Positions 11,612-22,822 of a stretch of 64,000 nucleotides of DNA are shown in pieces. Below the pieces are notes generated by a model, which was not told where the DNA came from, did no database searches, and worked only from the letters and a program-made list of their open reading frames with translations. The stretch is from Agrocybe praecox. Taxonomy: Eukaryota; Basidiomycota; Agaricomycetes; Agaricales; Agrocybaceae. Both the position numbers and the translations under genes were made by a program. The stretch covers positions 2,480,001-2,544,000 of the forward strand of contig OZ024842.1 of the NCBI GenBank assembly GCA_964017145.1, written 5' to 3'. The stretch's first letter is position 1; every line of letters starts with the position of its first letter.

Positions 11612-14600
11612 ATGGCCTACCCTCCTCGACGGCCACACTTTGAGCATCAGACTAGTAGCATGACGGACTCGACTGCAGGCAGTCCTGACATGCCCATGCC
11701 TATGACGAGCCTGAGTGGTGACAGCATCCCCCTATCTGGTGTTCATCATGCACCGATCCCTGGGTTACCTTACGACCCCGAACGCGCACAGAGCACAGGC
11801 TCTCTTCCTGGTCAGGGAAACAAGCTGCGCAAACCTGCCTGGGGAAAACGAGCAGACTCTGAACCGGGATACACCGAGTTGGAGGATTCGCGAAATTCGA
11901 ACGCATATCATCACAGCGCCAATGAGAGTGAATTTCGGATGCCTGATGGTGAACTCCCAAAGACAAAAGTGTGTGCTCTTTTCATTCTTTGTGAAAGTCT
12001 CTTCATAACTCACGGATAACTTTTTGTTTAATTTTGCAAGGTTGGGAAGTTGTACTCTTACTTGATCGGCGTATCTATTGTTACGCGATGGATTCTGTTT
12101 ATCGTCCCTATATTGGGCATTATCTGGATTCCAGGCATTCTAAATCTTACAACTTTCCCAAATGCAAAGGTCTGGGGCATCAAATTACTTTGGTGGAGTA
12201 TCTGGTTGAGTGTGGTTTGGGCAGGTGCGTCGAATTTCCGTTTGAAAATATGGTGATTGTGTTGAATTTTGCTTGCTTGTAGGTTGGTGGGGCTCTCTTG
12301 CCGCTGCGTGAGTTCTTCAACAAAAGTTTCCTCTTCGCAGAATATGTTTTGACATACTGGACAGCCGTATCGCACCTCCTATCATAAGGGGTACAGTCGG
12401 TATCGTAGCTGTGAGCACCAGGCGTTATATCGATTGGATGCAAGCCCTTCATAGGCACGTGTTCCACTTTATCTCCTCCCAATCCGAAGGTTGTTCTCAT
12501 ACATATTTCTTAGATATATCGCAATCTTCGCATGGACGCTGGGCATCTGGGCGTCCTTCCAGCCTGTGATTAGTATCCATCAAGTTGACGGGGCGGGTCA
12601 GAAGAGTGTGAACGCGATCGGCTTGCTCAGCAAGCTCCTCTTTTCGTTCTTCTTGTGTGCTGCAGTCCTGCTCTTTGAAAAGTTCTCTATCCAGTGGATA
12701 GCTGGGAAATTCCACGAGAGGTCTTATGCAGGTACATCCTATTTTCTTTTCTATAAAAATTCACATTACTCACCATAAGATTTATTCTTGCAGATCGCAT
12801 TGCGGAGCAGAAATTCGCAGTGAGGACCCTTGTAACTCTGTACAGAAACTCGACAGATATCCCAGGCCGATCTGATACCCTGCGTGCAACCCACGAAAGA
12901 AATGCTTCGGTCAACCCGAAACTTATCTTCCGCAAGCTGAGGGAGGGTGTTCGCTTAGCCACCACCACTACCGCAACTGTCTTTGGAAATGTAGCGTCTG
13001 AGATTGCTGGAAGGTATGTTTATATATGAGCTTTCATTATCCACGAAAGCGATTCTCACTGAGCCTTCCCTTGTTGCGCTACGACGTAGCTCTGTTCTCC
13101 AACCGAATTCACCTCAAGCGATTATCAAGACCGTGTTGGAATCTGCCAATAAATCCCGTCTGGTTCGTGACTTATATCGCTTGTGTGCGCTTCATCGACC
13201 GAAATTGACTTTCTACTACCAGCTGGCCAGGCGCTTATTTTACTCGTTCGCTAAAAAGCATGCCGATTATCTTTTGATAGAAGACATTGAACGGTTTTTC
13301 CCGACCAAGGAAGAAGCGGTTGCCGCGTTTACCCTATTCGACAGAGATAACAATGGCGATGCCTCCAGGGAAGAAATCGAAATGGCATGTTTGTGCGTTT
13401 GAATGTTTTTTGTCCTGATGGTCCAATAACTGATTATAAATTCATTGACAGAGAATTCCACCGCGAACAACTTTCAATTGAGAACTCTATGCGTGATCTT
13501 GACAGTGCAGTTGGCAGGCTAGACAATATTTTTATGTCGGTCTATGTCATTATTGCGGCTCTAATCATCGCAGTTGGCCTGGTATGTGCTGCCACGTTGT
13601 GTATGAAAAGCATATCCTGAAATAATTTTGCCTTTAGGAAGCTCAACTTGCTACCCTGGTGACAGGAGCTGGCACACTTATTCTTGGTATGCCAGGAATA
13701 CTTAGCGTGGTCAATACGTTTCTGACCATGATTCTCTGTCAGGTCTCAGCTGGCTCATCGGAGGAAGTCTTCAAGAAGTATTGACGAGTATAATCTTCCT
13801 TTTCATCAAACACCCATACGATGTTGGGGATCGGGTTGTCATCAACAAGGAGACCTACACCGTCAAGGAGATCCGCCTGCTATCGACCGTTTTCCTGGAC
13901 GGTAACAGTGGCTCTGTGCAAGCTCCGAACAATCAGCTGAATACCCAGGTATGAATCCTCTCACAATAATGCCGGCAGTTTACGTTCTGGAAACTCATGG
14001 GTGCCTATTTTATGCTGTCAGTTCATTCAAAACATACGCCGAAGCCCCCAGGTGAGCATGGTACTTTAATATACCCAAAGCTAATCAATGAACCTGTTCT
14101 CTGGTTGTTCGGCATGGAATATAGATGTCGGAAACTTTCACTTTCGATGTAGCTTACTCCACGAGCTTCGACGATCTAGAAAAACTGCGTACCAAAATGT
14201 TGGAATTCGTCACGACGGAACGACGGGATTATCAGCCTGTGTTCGATGTCAAAGTCAAAGGTATGTTGGACTATTTTACCACCTATGTGATCACCGGGTT
14301 TTGTGTCGACTGACATGGCCGTGCCTTTTTTGTAGATTTCCCTGACCAAGCACGTTTATCGCTGTCTGCGGACATAAAGTATAAGAGTAACGGGCAACAG
14401 GCTGCTTTAAAATGTCAGTCTCAAAATATCCATGCATGATGCAGTTTAGTCCGAGGAATTCTGCCTACCATTTCCTTCTAGCTGGGGCTTCTTACCCCAC
14501 CATCTTTTTTTCTTCCATTCCATTCCGTTTCATGTTTTCTCTCATTAATGCTTAATTCTCATTTTAGCAAAGCGCCGGAACAAATGGATTTGTGCACTGA

Positions 14601-15125
14601 AAGCTACACTGGCCGAAGTCAAGATCTTCGGACCCAGTGGAGATCCTAGTCCAGCTCCCGGAGTTTCTCGCTACACAGCAGTCCCTTGGGAGCTTATTCA
14701 AGCTGAAGATAGGAGAAAGGAAATCAACCAGTCCCCTAGCCCACTGGACGACAGACTGCCTCCTAGCTCTGGTTGGAAACTTGACGATAAAAATGCGGCT
14801 TATCGTACGTATTTATATTATTCAATTATTACTCCCTTTTAATCGACACTAACGTTGTTTTATCCGCGAATGTAGTCGATAGCGCCGATTCTGTATTCGG
14901 GGAATCGGCAGAGGTGAGATGATCACTACTGCACATGTTTCACCGACTCGTGCTCATAGCTTTTTGTTCATTTCTTTCATTTCGCAGTTGCATATGACGA
15001 ATCCAAGACGTGACCTGTCGCTCAACGTCGGACTTGCCGCCACTCAAACGTCTCAACAAGCTTCTAGAAGCCTGCAGACCGTACCACCACATCCGGCGGA
15101 TGTCTTTGAAATGAGGCCGCGCTGA
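11612..15125 (+). CDS. MscS-family mechanosensitive ion channel with EF-hand (Msy1/Msy2-like)
   Basis: Fungal MscS channels of this type sit in the ER or plasma membrane and control Ca2+ and volume during hypo-osmotic shock. The ATG at 11612 starts MAYPPRRPHFEH, a disordered Ser/Pro-rich cytoplasmic tail of about 130 residues. Several hydrophobic segments follow between about 12050 and 12710. One canonical EF-hand loop, DRDNNGDASREE, lies near 13341-13376 ahead of the pore helix. The MscS core follows with GLSWLIGGSLQEV and the conserved HPYDVGDRV stretch near 13811-13833. The C-terminus is hydrophilic and ends VFEMRPR at 15125. About a dozen introns. The EF-hand-plus-MscS order is the hallmark of the S. 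pombe Msy1/Msy2 group. Confidence 0.92.
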
Positions 15126-15683
15126 TTGACACGGCCTTACGGACAATTAGATATGCGACCCACTCAGGTACTACACAACACCAATCGGACGAACTTCGTG
15201 CAGGAGATATTATACCATTTACCTATATCTACAAATGATTTATATCAGATTTTTTGTTACATTATGTATGTCGTGTATGTAAGTAGAGCCCTACGTCAAA
15301 AAGTTCCTGCTCTCTTTGTATGCTACTTTTTTCTTTCTAGAAATGGACCTTATAATCATTACATATTTGTACCTCACATATGTCTGCTTAACCCTTAGAG
15401 GTTAGAGTGAAACTCTGATTGGTGCAGCTGAGCTCACCAAACGCTCAGGTCTTGCCCTCTCCCTTGTCTTTCGAACCTCGAGCTTCGTCGAACTGGTTCT
15501 CAGGTCGCGTCGCACTCTGTCGCGTCTCGACCCTTTCGCAAACCAGTTTCTCGCACGTGCTTTTTAGGTTTCGGCACATCAGCGGATCATCCTCGAAATT
15601 CGTACATCTCGTCTAAGTATTCAGTAAACTACTCTACAAGTTTACTGAACTCCCTTTCCCTTTCTCATCTGAGAAAAGCGCAG
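15126..15683. other. 3' intergenic region between convergent genes
   Basis: 558 bases between the stop codons of the MscS channel and RPB3. No exon or RNA gene is recognised. It carries a perfect 11-bp inverted repeat at 15620-15649 (separate entry). Confidence 0.5.
15620..15649. repeat. Perfect 11-bp inverted repeat with 8-nt loop
   Basis: The left arm TTCAGTAAACT (15620-15630) and right arm AGTTTACTGAA (15639-15649) are exact reverse complements around ACTCTACA. It lies 35 bp past the RPB3 stop, so the RNA of either convergent transcript could fold it. Possible roles are 3'-end formation or protection; none is proven. Confidence 0.65.
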
Positions 15684-17176
15684 TCATCTTATCCATCCAT
15701 TAGCTCGTGGATTAGGACTTCCCCAGCCTGAGTTGGCGGCGGCGGCGCCTCCCCAGCCTCCAGTAGCACCACCGTCATTGGCCGTCTGTCCCCAAGCGCT
15801 CGTCGCACCTCCGCCACGCCCAGGACTCGATGAAGCACCCCAGCCGCCTGTAGCTGCAGGGGCGGCTGCCTGAGCTCCCCATGTAGTACCAGCAGTATTA
15901 CCAGCATCCCAACCCTGTTCGCCCATATGACCGTTGGCCGGCTCGATGGGAATATTGAGATCATTCTTTAGACCCAGAACCAGAGTCGCGAGTTTACTTT
16001 GTAATTCTGTAAGGCCCTGTCAAAGAAGAAAATTAGAATAAATGGGCGTGCTTTTGTGTCAAATATGATGAGAACGAACCTTCATCACCACTTCCTGTGG
16101 TCCTAAACTGCCGTCTGTCTCGACTTCAAAATAGAATTTATTTGGCTTGGCGTTAAAGTCGAATGGTTCGTCATCTCGGGGTGCTTCTTCTTCTCGTGCG
16201 TTTTCGGACAGTGGCCACTCGGCCTTGATATCTGTCTCGTACCAGTATGTTGTATGCCGTAGTTTATTGTACGGGTCGTATTCAAATGACACTGCAGAAC
16301 AAGGTGAAAATTTGGCGTGTTCTTTGGCTATTCCCTACAAGTTGATTTTTTCCGGATGAGGATATACAAAAATTAAGAAACCAATATGCTCACCTTTTTA
16401 GCCGTGCACCGTATCTTCAGTTCTTGGCCTTTTCGAATTTTAGCTATTAGTACAGGGCGTGCTTCGGGATCGTCTGTGGTACAGATTTGTATGAGGACTA
16501 GCTTGTACCAGAGTTAGGCACGCACCTTTGCCCACTGGATGACCAAAGTATTCTCCTCTTTTTGACAGCTCTTCTCCTGGATCATCCTGCCCTGTCATAT
16601 TTTCGTCCTCAGCGGCTGGGTAGGGTATCACTTCCAAATGGTCACTCGTTACGTCCATAGTATTGTCGTCGTGGCATGCAACATTTAACACCAACATCAT
16701 GGCACAAAATGAACATCCTGCTAGACATGTACAGTCCTGAATCGGGTTCTGGTATTAGTAATATAAATGTTATTTTTGTGGATTACGGCTCACTCTTGTA
16801 TATCTTATAGCCTCGTCACAGTTGGAACTGTTCAAAGGTATCATTCCTAATCTGTGGGCAATAAACTCGTCGGGTAAGACTGTTGTATTTGTCTCGATTT
16901 CAACCATGTCGATGGCTGAGCAATGGATAACTTCAGAAATGCCGTTTTCAGATGGATAGCAAGTAACAAACCGACTGTAGGAATGTCTGCCATCATGACG
17001 CGCCTTAGCGAATTGGCGAATCTTGAAAGAGAATATGTTCAGTGTACGCCTTTTGAAAGTTTGGAATACTGTGCTCACGCCAAATCGACATTGCCGAGCA
17101 CAAAATCGACGCGATCCTTTTGTAGTTTACGAATGCGGACGGTGGGTTCGAGATCTTCTTGAATTTGTGAATTCAT
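15684..17176 (-). CDS. RPB3: RNA polymerase II subunit RPB3 with a Gly/Trp-rich C-terminal extension
   Basis: Alpha-like subunit that pairs with RPB11 to nucleate RNA polymerase II assembly. The start at 17176 reads [19 protein letters not shown], then [11 protein letters not shown] and, in the next exons, [17 protein letters not shown] and [13 protein letters not shown]. The zinc-loop Cys of the [11 protein letters not shown] type are split by an intron near 16735-16790. The core continues with [24 protein letters not shown] and [16 protein letters not shown]. The RPB11-facing helix [15 protein letters not shown] is in the last exon. After this normal core the last 80 residues (15926-15684) are Gly/Ala/Ser-rich with seven Trp, each next to Gly. 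Yeast and human RPB3, as I recall them, have no such tail. The reading frame is fixed by the preceding helix, so the tail is not a frame artefact. Confidence 0.95.
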
Positions 17177-17612
17177 TACGGTATAGAGAAAGAGGTACTA
17201 AGAAGAGTGATTGGGGAGAACAAAAGTCAATAGCCCCCAGAACAAACAGAAGCAAGCAGCTTTTAACTAACTTTGCGCTGACGTATGTTTTCTTCTCTAG
17301 ATCTCTGCTTTTACAATACAATTCGCGCTTGTAGTGCCTGCTTCAGTGTCTGTTATAAATTTCTGCTAGCTCTCTGTATCTATGCTTGGCTAGTTTCTAG
17401 ACTCTTGTTCTCCGCTCGCATGTTTTTCTGTGAATGGATTCGGTTCCGTGTGGTGAACTAAACCGAGGAGGACACGGAGATCTGGCGACTATTTGCGGAA
17501 AGGTAGACGCCACGGAAGTCCGCGGATGAAGATCATTACATTCTCCTTATGAACCAAATGGATGTCCTTAAAAGCATCAGCCTTTCTTTCCCGTCTATCA
17601 TTCTTTTCTACT
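17177..17612. other. Divergent promoter region RPB3 / acyl-CoA synthetase
   Basis: About 435 bases between two divergent starts. A TGACGTA half CRE-like site is visible near 17278. No exon or RNA gene is recognised. Confidence 0.4.
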
Positions 17613-20484
17613 ATGCCCTGGCTTCCAAAGCGCTCCCTGCCAGAAAGCATGTTTTTTTTTCTCTCTTTCTTTCTTTCTTTTCCCCTCTAACCTTTGCCCC
17701 CGTCCAGCCGAACGCCTGCTCACCGCTCCAGGAACCATACACGAAGTAGAGACTGTCCTCGTCGATGGCAGGCTTCAACGCGTCTACAAAAATCTTTGGC
17801 CGTCCTTGGCCAAATTCTGGTTTTCCGCAGTGCAATCCTATGCGAACGACACATACATCGTGTACGAAGATCAGCGCTTGACATACCGGCAGGTACACAC
17901 TCGTGCTTGTAAGGTGGCCGGACTGTTCCAGAATGTGTATGGTATCAAGAAAGGTGACATTCAATGCTTTTCCCCACCCTTTTTTTTTTCGCTCAAGACC
18001 CAGCTTTTTATTATTGCAATAGGTGATAGAGTCGCGATCTGTTCGCGTAATTGCCCAGATTATCTGGTTGCGTTTTGGGCCTGCCGTAGGAACCTTTTCA
18101 TCCACTGTCTTCCAAAGTTTCGTGTTGATAAGATTTTCAGACCTTATCGGAGCGGTTTCTGTTCTAGCCAACGCGTAGGTTATCTACTTTTTGTCCGTCA
18201 GCTTTCACACAGTTTCTTACCTTCTAACAGATGGTTACCTTTGAAGCCACTAAGCCACTGCTTAGTGCATACACAGTGCAAGCTGATTATACTCGACCCC
18301 GAACGCGCCGACCTCATGCAATCAGAAGTGTCTCAAATACGCCGTGACACAGAAGCTCGGGGTTTCCTCGTTTTTGATTTTCGAGATAATACCAAACAAT
18401 GGGATGGCATGACGTCCTTTGGGAGGAGTGTTGACGAGTATCACATGGCCGGGGTAGATAAACCAGACGATTCTATTGTGCCGGAGGACAATGCGACACT
18501 AATATTCACCTCCGGTAAGTCCTTTTTCTTTTGCGCTGACAAGGTACCCGACTTCATCGATTTAACATCATCTTAAGGTACGACTGGATTGCCGAAAGGG
18601 GTCTTGAGCACTCAACGCCAATTTCTGACAAACGTCTTAAACGTACGTAGCGTAAAAGGAAAGCCAGGTGACATAGCGCTCAATCTTAGTCCATAGGTTC
18701 TTGTCGGAGGGTTTCGAGCCGCTCTACGAAGAGGGGACGATTTCCCTACCATCCAACGGAATGGCCCACAAAAGGCCACACTCGTCTCGGTCCCCCTCTT
18801 CCATGTTACTGGTTCGACCAGTTTTTCAGTAAGGCATTTAGTTATTGTACTGCCCAATCTTGTGGATCTAACCGACGCTTAGATGATGGCCACGATGACC
18901 GGTATGAAGATTGTCATGACCAGACGATGGGAAATTGAAGAAGGTACGAAAAAGATTATGCATATGGTCCCATCAACTAATCTCCTTCCTTTTGCGCAGC
19001 GGTCAAGTAAGAGTTCTATCGTTCTCCTTCTTGATGTCGAGGAAGCGTTGATGGGTTTCCTGAAGATTGATCAAGCGCGAAAACGTGTCTGTGGCTGGAG
19101 GGTAAGATCTCATTTCATCACGCAGCAATCTCCTCACAGTCCTGACTATCATCGAAGAGTGCCTTCAATGGTCACTGACTTGATTCTAAGTCCTCTCGCC
19201 AAGTATCCACTGGAAGGCCTGCTTTTCGGTGGTGCCCCTGCACCGGATACTCTTGTGTGTAGAGCGATGGAAGCGTTCCCCACCGCAACGATGTGAGCAT
19301 AGTGCCAATCCTGTTTAGTGAGAGCTTTACCAAATCTGACCGGAAATCCAAGGATCCAAGGATATGGCCTAACAGAAACGAATTCTATCGCTGTTTCGGT
19401 ACGTGAGATTTTCATGGAGTGTAAACTAACCTTACGAGGCTCGTAAAGTTTGCAGGTGAAGATTATGTGGCTCGTCCTGCAAGCACGTAAGCCCCTATTT
19501 GATCGTCTCGCAGCTTCCTTCTCACTTTTAATCTAACAGAGGGCGCGCCTCACCTGTCAACGAGATTAGAATAGTGCGCAATGATGTATGCCTTTCACCT
19601 CCGGAAGTTGGGGAAGTTTGGTTGTAAGTGGTTGATCTGATCTTCCTCTATTTGATTATCTGACTTATTCATAGACGCGGCCCAAATGTCATGAAAGGCT
19701 ATTGGCGCGATCCAGGTGACTACCACCGATCCGTGTTTTATACTTTACCTTTCACTGAATTCTGCTCTATTTTAGTTGCAACGAATGCAGTCATTACCCA
19801 GGATGGCTGGCTGAAGACCGGAGATGTCGGATACCTAGACGAGGAAGGTTTTCTATACATAAAAGATAGACGTGCGTAATCCATTTTTTCTCGCCGGGGT
19901 ATGTGGAATTTGACCATATGTATCTAGTTAAGGATATAATAATTCGAGGCGGTGAAAATGTCGTGAGTGATGTTTTATTTACCGTGTTCTTTGATTTGGT
20001 TTGATAACACATCGAATGAAGGACTCGGTGACGGTAGAAAATGCTCTATATGCTGATCCTCGGATATTGGAGGCTGCCGCGGTTGGTGTACCGGACGAAC
20101 GTCTTGGAGAACTTGTTACGGCAGTCGTGTCTATCAGACCAACATATCAAGGCCAAGTAACCGAAGCCATGCTCATAGCACACGCGAAATCACTGTAAGA
20201 AGTTTCCTATTCAACTTGGATGCCCGGCGCTTATTTCTCTACAGGCTTCCTAAATTTGCCGTCCCTGTGATGATAGTGGTATCAAGCACCGCATTTGGTA
20301 TGTTGAAAGGGTCTGATGAGGTTTATCAGAATGAATTTACTAAATTGGTTATGTTTTTCCAGAGCGAACCCCTTCGGGAAAAATCATCAAGGGGGAACTT
20401 CGAAAGATTGCTAAAGCCCAGTGGGAAGTGCGGCGCCAAGGGGGTAATGATAAGTCGGGGAGAGAACCTCTAGCAAATCTCTAG
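17613..20484 (+). CDS. AMP-forming acyl-CoA synthetase (ANL superfamily)
   Basis: Activates a carboxylic (probably fatty) acid with ATP and CoA. After a short first exon ([11 protein letters not shown]) the protein runs through [16 protein letters not shown] and [14 protein letters not shown]. The AMP-binding P-loop [10 protein letters not shown] is split by an intron ending near 18577. Further motifs are [33 protein letters not shown] (near 19360), [22 protein letters not shown] and RGGENV (near 19950). The catalytic Lys motif [15 protein letters not shown] is in the last exon. Stop TAG at 20484 after EPLANL. Keeping frame at intron 1 seems to require a GC-AG intron (17647-17707) with a T-rich core. 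The C-terminal ANL resembles the weak peroxisomal signal of catalase. Chain-length specificity is not readable. Confidence 0.9.
17647..17707 (+). other. Putative GC-AG intron with polypyrimidine core
   Basis: The exon 1 frame (…cca gaa a) joins the conserved exon 2 frame (cc gaa cgc ctg) only if splicing occurs at a|gcatgt and ccgtccag|cc. The visible GT one base later (gttttt) would give the wrong phase. The intron body holds T9, CTCTC and TTTC repeats. An alternative is a different upstream start or a base error in the T run. Confidence 0.4.
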
Positions 20485-20717
20485 CTCTAGGAGGAACTGT
20501 TCTAGGTGTACTATTACTAGATTCACGATCTACTGGGACTTTCAATTGGATGTATCGTTTAATAATCATGGCATTTGTTTCTAATAATAATTTTATTATT
20601 TACCAGGCAGCAGAAATATATTACGTAACAAATCCAAAATAATTTGACCGGATACCTCTATTTAAAACCTTCACCATGAACCAACAACTGACCCAATAGT
20701 ATGGAATATCATCCTCT

Positions 20718-22731
20718 ATGAACCACAAAAAAACAACGCGTCAACCTCCAGCTTCAACCTCTACAGAACCTCTCGTTAATTACGCCAAAAATTTCCAAGA
20801 TCACCAGAATTATGTCCAAGCTCACCTGAATGGCCAACTAGAGGGTGCTCCTCCTTTGCTGCCCACCTTTTTGCCTCCTGCATCGTACTGGACTCCTTCG
20901 GAGAAAGATCGATTCTTCCATGGCTTGTCGCTGTACTCTCGTCTCAGGCCTGATTTAATAGCGGAACACATCAAAAGCAAAAGCACGTTCGATGTTTGTG
21001 TATACCTGGATGCTCTGCACATCGCTGCTTCACGAGAAACACCCAATCATCAAGCGGATATTCGAAATCAGATGGATCCTGCTATGGAAGTCAGCAAAGA
21101 ATGGATCACTCGTGAAGAATCACTGGCAATGTCTTTGTCTGAAGCGTCTACATGTCTCTGGAGTGTGCCAAACCCAGAAAGTGATGGTTTGCATGCCAAA
21201 CATGACTGTACATGCCCATATGATCAGCATCATATCACGCAACTAGATGGTTATTCGAGTACAGAGCCTTTGGAAAAGAGGCCGGTGGACGAGTACTTGA
21301 ACCATCTGGATTCGGCTTGTCTTCTGGCTCTGGGGAATATCATCCGCGAAGCAGAACAAGAAGTTGATTCTGACGGGGATATATACGCCCACGAAGTCGC
21401 TCGTCTTGCGCAACAGGATGGTGTAGAAACAAGTGAGCAAACGAAAATAGTACAATCAAATTTTCTAATATTTACTTAGATGCTCCGCGAGCACTACCCG
21501 ACCAGATGCCGGAAACTGCTAATAGCGATTTGCTGGATGTAGGTTATACTCCTCGGGCCTGCTATATAGATAGAAGCTGATGTTACGAATCACTAGACTC
21601 CGATGGACAATCATGACGGAAGCATTGTTGACGCTAAACATCAGTTTGACACCGACAATAGCAATAGTAGGATGCGCCGTCGTATTAAAAACAGGATCTA
21701 CATGCGTCGTAAACGTGCCGAAAAAGCGGGTCAACCCATCCTTCCAGGAGTCATCAAGTTGCGCCCTGGTCGGAAAACAAGGGAAAGAAAACCATCCAAA
21801 CCGCGGCCTAAAACATACAAAAGTAGGAAGGGAGTCAGCGGTAAAAACCGTTTATCCAATGTCGATTCAGCGGCCGAGTCACTTCCCACGAGTGAGGTAG
21901 ATTGGAGCGACGATGAAAGCCTTGAATACGAAGCACACACTAAAGGAGGAATGACGAAACCGTATCGCATAAAAAAACTGTTCCTTGATCATGGGATCGA
22001 CGCTGAACTGTTGAGCAACATGGAGCTAGATTTCTTTCATATGTCATCTGTCAGACGGCTTCTAAGGTACGTTCACTGTTATTTACAACCTCGACCAATT
22101 TCATATTACAGATACTGTAAGCTTCTTGAATTCATTGGAGAAAGAAGCGACTGTTTCTATCTCTACTAACACTATCCAGTTACTTGTGGGCCTAGTCAAA
22201 GAGTTTGTTTCTTCGATCGTTAGACACGTTATTATCACAAAAGAGCAAGAGATTCGCCTCAAACGATCCTTGAACATTTGGACATACGATCGGAATGAGG
22301 TTTGAGAATTTCTTTATACTACTTATCAGAATCCCGTAACGCGGCATAAATTTCAGATTTCTGGCGAAAACATGGTGGAGTGCTTGAAAACCATGGACTT
22401 GAAATTTCTGAAGGAGAAAGTCTTTCAACGAATGGCCGAGGGGCATGGCTTGGATGCAACATTACTGTTCGGCGATCCAAAACCAACAGATGTTCTGACG
22501 GAAAAAGAAAAGAAGGCTCTTCAATCCCGTTTGACACAATTTACTCTGCCCCAATCACTACTCTGGTGTTGCTTCCCTAATTACCAGAGTTTCCCTGATG
22601 CGGATGATATGATGTCTGAAACGATTGACGAGGCTGCATTGGAGAAAGAATTGAACGAGGAAGACGAGTTGGACGATGACGATTCCGCGAAATCCAAAGA
22701 GTTTGAAGAAACATTATGGAACATGGTGTAA
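20718..22731 (+). CDS. SANT-domain nuclear protein, Rrn5-like (RNA polymerase I factor)
   Basis: Probably related to Rrn5, a subunit of the upstream activation factor for rDNA transcription by RNA polymerase I. The SANT-like part is SYWTPSEKDRFFHGLSLYSR followed by RPDLIAEHIKSKS and DVCVYLDALHIAA, near 20884-21030. This resembles the Myb/SANT region of Rrn5 proteins. Downstream is a very basic segment, MRRRIKNRIYMRRKRAEKAG (21672-21731), able to bind nucleic acid. The C-terminus is acidic (KELNEEDELDDDDSAKS) and ends at 22731. An upstream ATG at 20701 opens a six-codon frame that stops at once, so 20718 is the start. Introns lie near 21432-21479, 21539-21600, 22067-22178 and 22298-22356. Family call is moderate; a general SANT protein is the alternative. 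Confidence 0.6.
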
Positions 22732-22822
22732 TATGACAAAGTACACAAGGTACACAAGGTTCGTACACGTACATTTGTGTGGTAAATATCTTCCTTAAAT
22801 ATTTTTGCACTGAGATGCTCTG

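Noticed and set aside
15689..15964. Alternative frame over the RPB3 tail (91 codons)
   Set aside because: The RPB11-facing helix fixes the other frame, which runs straight into the Gly/Trp tail.
17655..17685. T/CT-rich microsatellite as a separate repeat element
   Set aside because: It fits the pyrimidine tract of the first intron of the acyl-CoA synthetase gene.
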